A stretch of 64,000 nucleotides of DNA from an uncultured Eubacterium sp. (GTDB taxonomy: Bacteria; Bacillota; Clostridia; Lachnospirales; Lachnospiraceae), in NCBI GenBank assembly GCA_910580075.1, contig CAJTVR010000013.1:1-64000 (forward strand), given 5' to 3'. Below the pieces are notes generated by a model, which saw only the letters and a program-made list of their open reading frames with translations, was not told the origin of the DNA and searched no databases. The position numbers and the translations under genes are program-made. Shown here one piece after another: positions 35,500 through 44,066 of this stretch. Position 1 is the first letter of the stretch. Each line of letters starts with the position of its first letter.

Positions 35500-37053
35500 A
35501 TGAAAATTTCAGAGAAAATTGAAGAATTGCTAAAATATTGTTCTGTATACCAGGGACATGTGAATATGATGGATGAGCGCAGGACGGATGATGATTTTCA
35601 TGTTACATTACAGGAGGAGACGGATATTCTGGCCAGTCTGGATAAACTGCAGTTTATACTGCTGACAGGAGAAGCCGGAGACGGAAAATCCCGACTGATC
35701 CGGGCACTGTGGAATAAATTACAAGAGTGCGGATTTTGTGAGCCTTATATGGATTTTTCGGCTGAAACAGAGGAAGAAAAGGAAAAAATTTTACAGAGAA
35801 TAGCGGATATTATTGATGGAAAAACGGACGAGCGTGTGATTATTGCAGCTAATGTCGGAATATTTACAAAAAGTGTACTCAAATACCAGCGGTCTTTGAT
35901 GGAAAAACTGAACCGGGAAAGTGAAAGAGTAAAGATAATAAATTTTGAGAAAAGGAATCTTGCCCAGGATGAAAAAATCTTTCAAAAAATTGTACAGGCT
36001 TTTTTGAAGTATGATGGGAATCTGTGTGGAAACAGTGAATGCCAGTTTTATGGAAAATGTGCATTTCAAGAAAATTTAGATTATCTTCTCTCAGAAAAAG
36101 GAATAGAAAGCGTACGGGTGATGTGTGATGCAGTCTGTCTGATCGGGGAACATGTTACATTTCGGGAACTGCTGTCTCTCCTGTCTTATATGGTGACGTT
36201 TGGAGAAAGCTGCAGGGAGCGCGGGATAAAAGGAAACCAGGATAATGGGTTTATAGAATCTGTATTCAGACAGGAGCAGCATGCAGATCAGGTGCTCCTG
36301 CATATGTCTGATATGGATCCCGCATTTAAAAATTCACGGATCAATACAGCGGTTTATGCTTCAGTGGAAGAATGCCGCAGGGAAAAAAGAAAGAACTTTT
36401 TTTATGGACAGGAAAACCAGTACGGACTGCTTGCAGCTGATTATCTGACAGAATTTCGGGAAGTAATCCGGTTTTTTCAGAATGAGTGTTATATTGATTC
36501 TGCTGAAATCCAGAATGGAGAACTGTACCGTTTGAAACGAGGACTTGGAAGACTGACAAGGCGCGGGCAGAGCGACCTTGCCATGAAAGTTGTGGATACG
36601 CCTGTTATGCTTGGCAATGATATACAGACGGAATTTGAACTTGGAAATATTGACATGATCTGGCACAGGTACGGATTGGATTTTAACAGCCTGGATAAAA
36701 TTTCAAATATGCCGGAAGGGCAGAACCGTTTTTCGATCAGCTATGTATATCAGGAAGAGGATGGTATTCTTGGCGCAATTACACTGACTGTAGACTACCG
36801 GCTGTTCCGTTTTTTAATGATGGCAGACGATTATTATTATCTGAGTTATAACAGCAAAACACTGGAAGATTATCAGATTAATTCTTTTTATCAGAAAATT
36901 TTAAAGAAAAAGAAAGGAGCTTATGAAAGGATGCATGTACGTTTTACCAGTGAACAGCTGAAACATCTGTGCGATTTTTCGTTAAGCGTCCAGCATCTGA
37001 ACCATTTTTTAAAAGGGCAGAGCACTGTGGTTAAAATAAGAAAAGAGGGCTGA
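35500..37053 (+). CDS. Operon gene 1: P-loop ATPase (GEAGDGKS) of unknown family
   Basis: This 517-residue protein has a Walker A, LLTGEAGDGKSRLIRALW, at residues 54-71. A hydrophobic strand RVIIAANVGIF (about 112-122) may be the Walker B/sensor region. A Cys cluster (C176, C181, C187) lies in LCGNSECQFYGKCAF, and FRELLSLLSYMVTFGE (about 221-236) follows. The GxxGDGKS loop and the ANxGxF and Cys-cluster order recall DptF-like and other STAND/AAA-type ATPases of defence loci, but I would not assign it to DptF. It begins at ATG 35500 behind a purine-rich site (GGGGAACAGGA). The next gene starts three bases after its stop. It is probably cytoplasmic, powering or sensing for the system. Confidence 0.75.
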   Translation: MKISEKIEELLKYCSVYQGHVNMMDERRTDDDFHVTLQEETDILASLDKLQFILLTGEAGDGKSRLIRALWNKLQECGFCEPYMDFSAETEEEKEKILQRIADIIDGKTDERVIIAANVGIFTKSVLKYQRSLMEKLNRESERVKIINFEKRNLAQDEKIFQKIVQAFLKYDGNLCGNSECQFYGKCAFQENLDYLLSEKGIESVRVMCDAVCLIGEHVTFRELLSLLSYMVTFGESCRERGIKGNQDNGFIESVFRQEQHADQVLLHMSDMDPAFKNSRINTAVYASVEECRREKRKNFFYGQENQYGLLAADYLTEFREVIRFFQNECYIDSAEIQNGELYRLKRGLGRLTRRGQSDLAMKVVDTPVMLGNDIQTEFELGNIDMIWHRYGLDFNSLDKISNMPEGQNRFSISYVYQEEDGILGAITLTVDYRLFRFLMMADDYYYLSYNSKTLEDYQINSFYQKILKKKKGAYERMHVRFTSEQLKHLCDFSLSVQHLNHFLKGQSTVVKIRKEG

Positions 37054-37055
37054 TT

Positions 37056-38555
37056 ATGGGTACTGGAGATAAAAATAATGAGAATAAACTGGCTGCGTAC
37101 ATAGGTATTTCAGGACCAGATACACCAAAATACCTGCTTGCTAATAATTTTTTGGCAGAATTTTTCCGGGACGATGCGCAGGATTATGAAAAACAGTATA
37201 CTTATGAAGATTTTCTGAAGAAAAAGATTATTTTATGTGAGGAAGATGATGAGAGGAAGAAAGAACAGCTGGAAGAATCTTTTAATAATTTTTTTCGGAG
37301 ATTTTCCGGGGATGCCCTGATTGTGTCTAAAAACAGGCATTATTATTTTCCGTTAAAACCACAGATGCTGCGCAGCTCAAAGACAAATCTGCGGCATCTT
37401 CTCTACTGTATGATTCCGGGGATTGAAAATGAAGATGTTTACCATGATGTGCAGATGCGGCTGTATAAGTATTTATACAGCGGGGCAGACGGAGTAAGTT
37501 ATCTGATGAGTGTGATTTGTGAGGAGAAGAATTTTGATGAAAGCAGATGGCTAAGGCTGAATAAAAGGAATCATGAATTTGAGATGCTGAAAGAAGGAAA
37601 TTTTAAAAAGATTTGTGAAAACTTTAAAGAAGACTTATTCAGACTGCTTGGGCATCCGTTTTTTATCCGTCTGGATTTTTATAAGCGTTATGATTATCTG
37701 GCTACTTTATTAAACTTTTATGTTGTACAGTTTATTATCAATAAAAAAACAGTTGGTGTGAACAAAGGCTATGTGCTCTGCCAGGGTTCCAGCCATCTGG
37801 CAAAATGCGAGGCATACCACCGGGCCTGCGTACAGAATTACGCAGAAATCCGTTTTGTATTCCAGACAGAACTGAAGCAGTTTTATATTGAATGTTTAGC
37901 AGAAAAGCAAAGTGATAATCATGTTTGTGTTGTAAATGAGAAAGACAATATTTTTGTAAAAATCAAAGAGAATGAACAAGTAGAATTTATTAAGTTTGTA
38001 AGAACAGTCTTTCATTCTAGTTTTAATGAAGAAGCAAAATTGTCTTTTTATCCGTCAATCCGGAAGGTATTTGCTTTAGAGGGAATCAGCGATAAGACAT
38101 ATTCTGTGGAAGAATTTGTCATGTACTATATTGATTTCAGCAGTGCGAGAAAGGGATCTACACTGACCAAAATTTCTTCTGCGCTGAATACCTGCGGAAA
38201 AGATATCTCCTTTGTGTTTCCCAAAACACGTTCAAAACATAAATATTTTGCACTGTCTCCGTTACTGCTGGATTTTTTTGTCAGGCTGTATCTTGCGAAA
38301 GAAATGAGTTCTTATGCATACCTGGATAATTTTCTATCCTTTTTGCAGGAACGGTATGGAATCTGTATTCAGAAAAATGAGCGTATGGATAAGATATTAA
38401 AAAACCTGCATGTGAAAGTCCCGTTTCAGGAGTTCAGGGAGAATGAGCGGGCTTTGATTGAAAATTTAGATGAAATTAACTGCCTGATTCGTCTTTCTGA
38501 CAGCGGGTATGTAATCACTCTTCCGGAAGAGAAAGGAGAATTTATTCTTTTATGA
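37056..38555 (+). CDS. Operon gene 2: unknown 499-residue protein
   Basis: I do not recognise this protein. It is soluble and mainly helical by composition, rich in Lys, Glu, Phe and Tyr, with no signal peptide or membrane segment and no nucleotide-binding motif. Notable stretches are YYFPLKPQMLRSSKTNLRHL, RLDFYKRYDYLATLLNFYVV, SARKGSTLTKISSALNTCGK and a C-terminus resembling a winged helix (INCLIRLSDSGYVITLP). It follows gene 1 by two bases, and its stop overlaps gene 3's start (ATGA), so genes 1-3 are almost surely co-translated and may form a complex. Its place after a DptF-like ATPase parallels DptG, but similarity is too weak to claim. Confidence 0.7.
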   Translation: MGTGDKNNENKLAAYIGISGPDTPKYLLANNFLAEFFRDDAQDYEKQYTYEDFLKKKIILCEEDDERKKEQLEESFNNFFRRFSGDALIVSKNRHYYFPLKPQMLRSSKTNLRHLLYCMIPGIENEDVYHDVQMRLYKYLYSGADGVSYLMSVICEEKNFDESRWLRLNKRNHEFEMLKEGNFKKICENFKEDLFRLLGHPFFIRLDFYKRYDYLATLLNFYVVQFIINKKTVGVNKGYVLCQGSSHLAKCEAYHRACVQNYAEIRFVFQTELKQFYIECLAEKQSDNHVCVVNEKDNIFVKIKENEQVEFIKFVRTVFHSSFNEEAKLSFYPSIRKVFALEGISDKTYSVEEFVMYYIDFSSARKGSTLTKISSALNTCGKDISFVFPKTRSKHKYFALSPLLLDFFVRLYLAKEMSSYAYLDNFLSFLQERYGICIQKNERMDKILKNLHVKVPFQEFRENERALIENLDEINCLIRLSDSGYVITLPEEKGEFILL

Positions 38556-41461
38556 CAACAAAGTTTATCAGATATATGCAGAGGTACCTGGAACTGCTTA
38601 CGGACGGACAAAAAGAATTTTTTATTGCGATTGTAGATATAGATAAGAGTCTGTCGGAAAAATTTTTACAGCAGAAAGCAGATTATGCAATGGCATGGTT
38701 TGACCGGAAAGAGTATTCGCAGGCTGTTGTACTGCGTAATGACAAAAGTATATCCAGAATAGTGCTTTTTTCCAGTGACAGTGTTAAAATGATTGATTCT
38801 TTAAAAGATTTTATAGAATATCCTGCAATTCCCGAAGATAAGAATATGTTCTGGGAATGCCTGTCGGCTGCATTTGATGCGAAACTGGATAAATATTGCA
38901 AAAAACTGCTTGAAACGGTAATGGAATACAGGCGGGTTTCACTGGAAGAGCAGCTCAGCTATCTGGACTCCTGCGTAGATGAAAAAAGCGGAAATTTTAT
39001 CTTTGAACATATGGCAGATCATTTGTACCAGCTGGAATTATGGACGTTTGATAAAGCAGAAAAGGCAAAGAATAAGACTAAATTAAGAAAGCTGATACGG
39101 AATTCAGATGCTTTGCTTGCTGAAGCAAGACTGATGAGTGGAATTACGCAGAAAAAAATAGATTTTCCGCCCAGGAAACGAAAAATGATTCTTCAATCCC
39201 TTTCTAAAAATGATTTTAGAACCATATTTGAAAAGGTTAAATATGATGAACAAATGGAGCAGCTGTTTAAAGGCAGCGTACGCACTCGCAAAGATCTTCC
39301 ACACGAAAAGCTGGAAGAACATGTGTATGAAAATTCTTACGAGTATGCGATGCAGGTAAAGCTGAAAGAATCAATGGAGGAAATTGAAAAAGATTTCATA
39401 GAAGATGATGAAAAAGATGGAAGAAATAATGATCAGACTGAGAATGAGATATTGCAGGACAGTATGCAGAAGTTTTGTTATCAGGATGACCAGAGGATAG
39501 AGGCCGAATTCCAGGAAATAACAGATGAAATGGAGCGGTTAAGTCTTACTAATGAAAAAAAGAAATTATTGAAGCAGCAAATTGCAGAGATTAAGCAGAA
39601 TTTTCTGGAAGCAAAAACTGAAGGAGGCAAATGTACGCCTGCATGTCTGTGGAATTATGCACGGAGCCAGAAAAAATTTGTTAAGAGTTATTTTGCATTG
39701 TTGGGCAAATGCATAGCAGATATGGGAATTGCAAGAATGTGTGTAGGTGAGCAGTTTTTAAGCCGGCTGCAAAACATATTCTGCGATAATGAGGAAAATG
39801 GATTGATAAAGATGCCTTTTTATCATCCTCTGGCTGGATTTTATTTTATCAAACTTCAAAAAAAATATGAAACATTCAGAAAGCTGTTAGACGTACAGAC
39901 GGGTGAATTTGGGGAACAGGCAGTCTGGGCGCTGATCGAAAAAGAAAGAATGAAATTCCCGGTCCGGTATATGCTTTATAAGGAAGAACTGTACCAGCTG
40001 GATTACAGCAGCTTAAAAAATATGGATGGGTATATTTTATTTGAGCGGAACCAGGAGAATACCTCTGGTTCATGGGTAAATATCCGTCTTTTGAATGATG
40101 ATTTGCTGGATTATTTGAATCGTCAGAATTATCTGGCAGAAATACAGGTGACGATTGTAGATATTAACGATATAAAAGAAATTACGTCTATGATAAACAG
40201 GCTGAAAAATTTTGCTGCATCTGAAAAGAGCATGGTGCATAAAGTTGTTTTAAATATTGTCAGCAGCAAAGAGGAAGAATTAAAAAAGCAGCTTCAGGAA
40301 AACATGGAGATAGATCTGGACTATCCGCAGGTTTTATTCCGTTTTGCAAAAGAAAAGTATATGAATGGACAGCAGTATGATATGGAACGGATCATTCAGG
40401 ATTCAGATCTTTTGTTTTTGGCAGACAGCAGTTTATTATATCAGAAACCGAGGCTGAAAGAATGGACCAGTGAGCCAAACCGTCTGATAATCGCTTTTGA
40501 GCAGTTTGATCCGGGAAAGTTACCAGAAGAAGAACAGGATCAGATATTGGAAGTCATGTGGGACAGTATGCATTATATGGAGCAGGAGCAGGGTGTGAAG
40601 CTGTCGTTTTGGGATACTAAGGAACTAAACCAGTCCCTGCTGAATCTGATACGAAAAGAAGTAAGGGACGATCCGCACCGTACAGTAGTGATCCTTTCTT
40701 CAAATACACAGCTGATGCAGCATCTGTATCATCTGCCGGAATTCCAGATGCGTCACAGTATTTTATCCGGACAGGATATGCTGCTGGTTAATTTTCATGC
40801 AGGCAGCAGACGCAAGCTGTTAAAAGAAGACGGGGAAGCATCAGTGACTGTGCCTTTGAAGTCGTTTTTGGAAGGAGTAACGGGTCTGGATGATATAAAA
40901 TGTGTCCTGTCTGATGAGAATGAGTCACCGGAGGTACCGTATCTGACGGTTGCGTACAGGAAAATGAAGATTGTCTTTCTATGTACAGTTTTTGTAAATG
41001 CCCAGAAAGAAGAACAGAAATGTAAAATACATTATATAGATCTGATGAAAGAGGCTGTACAGCTTTTAGACCAGAGCAGTGCATTTAAAGATGAATTTAT
41101 TGCGATGCTGTATGAGGGAGCGGACAATTATCAGACGGCTTTGATGCTGGATTATATGCATAGGACAAACAGCTGGATTGAAAAGTGTGGATATGAATAT
41201 AAGCAGGAGCAGAAAAAAGCAAAAACAGTAAAGTCTGTGGATGCGGTGGATGTAATGCAGTTTCAAAAGATGCTTGCATTTGTAAGAGAGCGGGATAATA
41301 TTACTGAATTTGACGTATATACATTTATGAAGCAGGGCTTATATAAAAAAGAAATGCTTGGACAGTGTATACGTGTGGATCATCAGCTGCATCTGCTGGA
41401 TCAGGATACACTGGAAAAAATACAGCAGCTAAATACAAAACTGGAGGAGAAAAATGGGTAA
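38552..41461 (+). CDS. Operon gene 3: unknown 969-residue protein
   Basis: I do not recognise this large protein. No Walker motif, nuclease signature or membrane segment is visible. Residues about 10-75 look alpha/beta (FFIAIVDIDKSLSEKFLQQK, then VLRNDKSISRIVLFSSDSVK). Residues about 250-350 are very acidic and helical, probably coiled coil. The second half is again alpha/beta, with DSDLLFLADSSLLYQKPRL and EPNRLIIAFEQFDPG, then HRTVVILSSNTQLMQHLYHL. The last 100 residues are basic and helical. Its size suggests a scaffold or substrate-binding subunit. The start overlaps gene 2 and the end overlaps gene 4 by eight bases. A highly diverged helicase-like fold cannot be ruled out. Confidence 0.7.
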   Translation: MTTKFIRYMQRYLELLTDGQKEFFIAIVDIDKSLSEKFLQQKADYAMAWFDRKEYSQAVVLRNDKSISRIVLFSSDSVKMIDSLKDFIEYPAIPEDKNMFWECLSAAFDAKLDKYCKKLLETVMEYRRVSLEEQLSYLDSCVDEKSGNFIFEHMADHLYQLELWTFDKAEKAKNKTKLRKLIRNSDALLAEARLMSGITQKKIDFPPRKRKMILQSLSKNDFRTIFEKVKYDEQMEQLFKGSVRTRKDLPHEKLEEHVYENSYEYAMQVKLKESMEEIEKDFIEDDEKDGRNNDQTENEILQDSMQKFCYQDDQRIEAEFQEITDEMERLSLTNEKKKLLKQQIAEIKQNFLEAKTEGGKCTPACLWNYARSQKKFVKSYFALLGKCIADMGIARMCVGEQFLSRLQNIFCDNEENGLIKMPFYHPLAGFYFIKLQKKYETFRKLLDVQTGEFGEQAVWALIEKERMKFPVRYMLYKEELYQLDYSSLKNMDGYILFERNQENTSGSWVNIRLLNDDLLDYLNRQNYLAEIQVTIVDINDIKEITSMINRLKNFAASEKSMVHKVVLNIVSSKEEELKKQLQENMEIDLDYPQVLFRFAKEKYMNGQQYDMERIIQDSDLLFLADSSLLYQKPRLKEWTSEPNRLIIAFEQFDPGKLPEEEQDQILEVMWDSMHYMEQEQGVKLSFWDTKELNQSLLNLIRKEVRDDPHRTVVILSSNTQLMQHLYHLPEFQMRHSILSGQDMLLVNFHAGSRRKLLKEDGEASVTVPLKSFLEGVTGLDDIKCVLSDENESPEVPYLTVAYRKMKIVFLCTVFVNAQKEEQKCKIHYIDLMKEAVQLLDQSSAFKDEFIAMLYEGADNYQTALMLDYMHRTNSWIEKCGYEYKQEQKKAKTVKSVDAVDVMQFQKMLAFVRERDNITEFDVYTFMKQGLYKKEMLGQCIRVDHQLHLLDQDTLEKIQQLNTKLEEKNG

Positions 41462-42347
41462 CAGTACGAAGAAAAATAAAATTATTATGGTAAATTCATT
41501 TAAAGGAGGTACTGGGAAAACTTCGGTAGCGCTGTCTAATTGTGTACATAACTGTATGTACAGCAAAGAGTATGAGAATGTTTTTTTTATTGATATTGAC
41601 CGGTTTGGCACGAGTATGGCTTATGCTCTATTCCAGGATGGAGAGCTGCCGTATTATTTTGAACAATATACAGAAGCCTGTTATGAAAGGGTATGTAATC
41701 CGATCAAAGTTGATAAGAAAGGTAACGGATTTTATGCAGTACTTCTGAATCCGGTTGCAAATCGCAGGCAGGATTATCATGTCAGTGGAAGGTTCTGGGA
41801 GCACACCGATATAGGGGGTACAGTTTTTTATAAAGATTTAATTTCCTTTATGAATAAGTGTATGTCTCAAAGTGTGAGCAATCTGTTTGTGGTAGATTGT
41901 TCACCGGGACTGACAGATCTGGAACGCCAGTTACTGGATGCATTTTATGGAATGCGCCAGAAGGGTACAGTATCAGAAATAGAGGAGCTTTATGTTACAA
42001 CTTTTGATGCTTCTCAGATTCGAAAGACAGTTGATTGTCTGAACGACAATAGGGGCTTTTTACACAGAGGAAACCGGAATGTCAGTATTGTATTGAATGA
42101 TCTGCATAACTGGGAGGAAAATTCATCTGACAGTCACTTTGATTGGAGAAAAAATGCCTCGGATATTTTAAAGGGGCTGAAAGATAGTGAGTGTGTGAAA
42201 ATAAGATATAAAAAATTTGAAAAGGATCAGTTAATGGTCAGCATGATCGACAGCCAGAAAAAAATGACTGATGCTATCTATGCATTTGTATTGCTGCAGG
42301 AGTACAGGGAAGATTTTTATTCAGAGAAGTCAGGTCATGAGGATTGA
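41454..42347 (+). CDS. Operon gene 4: ParA/MinD-like (SIMIBI) ATPase
   Basis: This 297-residue protein has the deviant Walker A of ParA/MinD ATPases, NSFKGGTGKTSVAL, with both signature lysines. FFIDIDRFGTSMAYALF follows at the Walker A' position and NLFVVDCSPGLTDLERQ as Walker B. ELYVTTFDASQIRKTVDCL and SIVLNDLHN fit the later core strands. Such ATPases dimerise on ATP and position or load partners on DNA or membranes. No ParB gene or parS-like repeats are nearby, so plasmid partition is unlikely. GGAGG precedes ATG 41454. It overlaps gene 3, and gene 5 begins 20 bases later. Confidence 0.85.
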   Translation: MGNSTKKNKIIMVNSFKGGTGKTSVALSNCVHNCMYSKEYENVFFIDIDRFGTSMAYALFQDGELPYYFEQYTEACYERVCNPIKVDKKGNGFYAVLLNPVANRRQDYHVSGRFWEHTDIGGTVFYKDLISFMNKCMSQSVSNLFVVDCSPGLTDLERQLLDAFYGMRQKGTVSEIEELYVTTFDASQIRKTVDCLNDNRGFLHRGNRNVSIVLNDLHNWEENSSDSHFDWRKNASDILKGLKDSECVKIRYKKFEKDQLMVSMIDSQKKMTDAIYAFVLLQEYREDFYSEKSGHED

Positions 42348-42366
42348 TTTATAGAAAGGATGCGGA

Positions 42367-43944
42367 ATGAAAAGAAGTTTAAATGGGAGAAAATTAGATG
42401 ATAATAAGATGTATGATTTTTTTCAGGAAGAAGCTAAGGCGGTTTTTTTAGAATTTTCTGAAAGGAAAGGTTCAGAATATAAACCCCCGGTACGTCAGAT
42501 TACACAGGAAGGAATTTCAAAAATTTATAACAGCCTGCGGGTAATGTATAACAAGGAAGATTCCGTTCAGGAAATCTGCCTGATTGATAATTTATCCGAG
42601 ATACTTAGCAGCTCCGTGGATATAAAAGGTATGGAACATCTTCTGATCAATAATTATGCAGCAATAGAAAATAGTATCTTTCTTGAGCATTCTTCTGAGG
42701 GTTCGCCAAAAAGAATTCGTGAACATTATAAACATCAGTTTCGCAATGCTTATCTGGGACTTGTACTTTTAAGGGATTTTCATTTGGATGATTGTATCGA
42801 AAGCTGTATCTTAGATAAAAAGAATGAATATGACCGTTTGATTTTATCTGCTGTATCTGAGAATAGAGAGCAGCTAAAAGAAATAATTTATAAAAGTTTT
42901 CTGGTTAGTGCACTGTTTCATGATATAGGCTATCCGTTAGCTTATTATTTTCGAACAGCTGATGAGATTCACCAGTTTACGCCGTTCTTTAAAATTGTAA
43001 ATCCTGCAGTTAAAACAGTGTTCGCAGAAATTAAGGCATTGCTGAACAATAGCTGGCTGTTTCGGACGGTAGAATGTGAGGAAATAAGAAAAAAATACGA
43101 ATCTAACGATCACGGATGTTTTTCAGCTATTAGTTTTTTAATGAATTTTTATTTTTCTGGCGTAATATATACGCTGGATGGGAAAGAGCAGTGTATTGTG
43201 GAAATGGCGGCTGTTGCAATCTATAAGCATACAAATCGTTATGATGAAAATAATCGAATGGTTTTTTGCTGTGATCCGCTTTCTTATTTTTTAAGGATGT
43301 GCGATGACTTGCAGGAATGGCAGAGATTTTTAGTCATTATTGAGGATACACATAATTATTTACAGTGCAGCAAATGTGGAAAGATCATCCATCAGTCAGA
43401 GCATGACAAACGCATCTATCAGTGCGGCTGTGGAAAACAGTTTCTAAAAATTACACAGATGGAAAACAAGAAGATGAATTATATTGATATATGTGGCGGT
43501 ATGGAAATAACAAATGATGGGGGAGAGATTCATATTTATTTGGAGTATGACTATTTCCGGATGATTGAATTGCTGCTGAGTGATTATGAAGCAGTTATTT
43601 ACCGGGACAAGGGGTTAAAGAATGTTGAAAATATGCTGAAATGCCAGAATGGTCTGCCGGATATCAGGCTGCATTATTTTTTATCGAATAATCCGGCTGA
43701 AATTATTAAACAGATGTGGAAACGGTCGCAAAAAAAGGAAGCAGATTTTGTGAATTGGATGAACAGACAGCAGAATAAGGATGAATTGAGAGAATTTTTA
43801 GATATATGTAATGAAAAGCTGGAAAATAAATCATTTGGAAGGGAGATAGAAAAAAATACAGTAAAATATGCTGGAGCTGCGAAAAAATTTGCCAAAAAGT
43901 ATCTGGGTGAGATTTATACTTTATGGAAGTTTTTATACACATGA
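42367..43944 (+). CDS. Operon gene 5: HD-domain phosphohydrolase-like protein with zinc ribbon
   Basis: This 525-residue protein carries a full HD-superfamily metal site: H120/H123 in REHYKHQFRNAYLGL, H185-D186 in VSALFHDIGYPLA, H249 in SNDHGCFSAISFL, H288 in AAVAIYKHTN and an Asp in FLRMCDDLQEW (313/314). A zinc ribbon follows at about 334-356 (CSKCGK, then YQCGCGKQF). The C-terminal 150 residues are Lys-rich. HD enzymes hydrolyse nucleotides, cyclic nucleotides or nucleic acids. In a defence setting it would be the natural effector, but the substrate is unknown. A RelA/SpoT-type hydrolase is less likely given the ribbon and extra domains. A 120-base gap separates it from gene 6. Confidence 0.8.
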   Translation: MKRSLNGRKLDDNKMYDFFQEEAKAVFLEFSERKGSEYKPPVRQITQEGISKIYNSLRVMYNKEDSVQEICLIDNLSEILSSSVDIKGMEHLLINNYAAIENSIFLEHSSEGSPKRIREHYKHQFRNAYLGLVLLRDFHLDDCIESCILDKKNEYDRLILSAVSENREQLKEIIYKSFLVSALFHDIGYPLAYYFRTADEIHQFTPFFKIVNPAVKTVFAEIKALLNNSWLFRTVECEEIRKKYESNDHGCFSAISFLMNFYFSGVIYTLDGKEQCIVEMAAVAIYKHTNRYDENNRMVFCCDPLSYFLRMCDDLQEWQRFLVIIEDTHNYLQCSKCGKIIHQSEHDKRIYQCGCGKQFLKITQMENKKMNYIDICGGMEITNDGGEIHIYLEYDYFRMIELLLSDYEAVIYRDKGLKNVENMLKCQNGLPDIRLHYFLSNNPAEIIKQMWKRSQKKEADFVNWMNRQQNKDELREFLDICNEKLENKSFGREIEKNTVKYAGAAKKFAKKYLGEIYTLWKFLYT

Positions 43945-44066
43945 TGAACCGGGTGTTTGTGGCATTAAAGCATTGAAGCAGACGAGAGCTGGATGATAGT
44001 ACCATCCGACATAATATGATGTCTTTTCATGCAGCTGAATACAGAAGAACAGGAATGGGGAACAGT

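Noticed and set aside
41454..42347. Plasmid partition locus
   Set aside because: Only the ParA-like ATPase is present. There is no ParB gene, parS-like repeat or replication gene, and the gene overlaps its operon neighbours.
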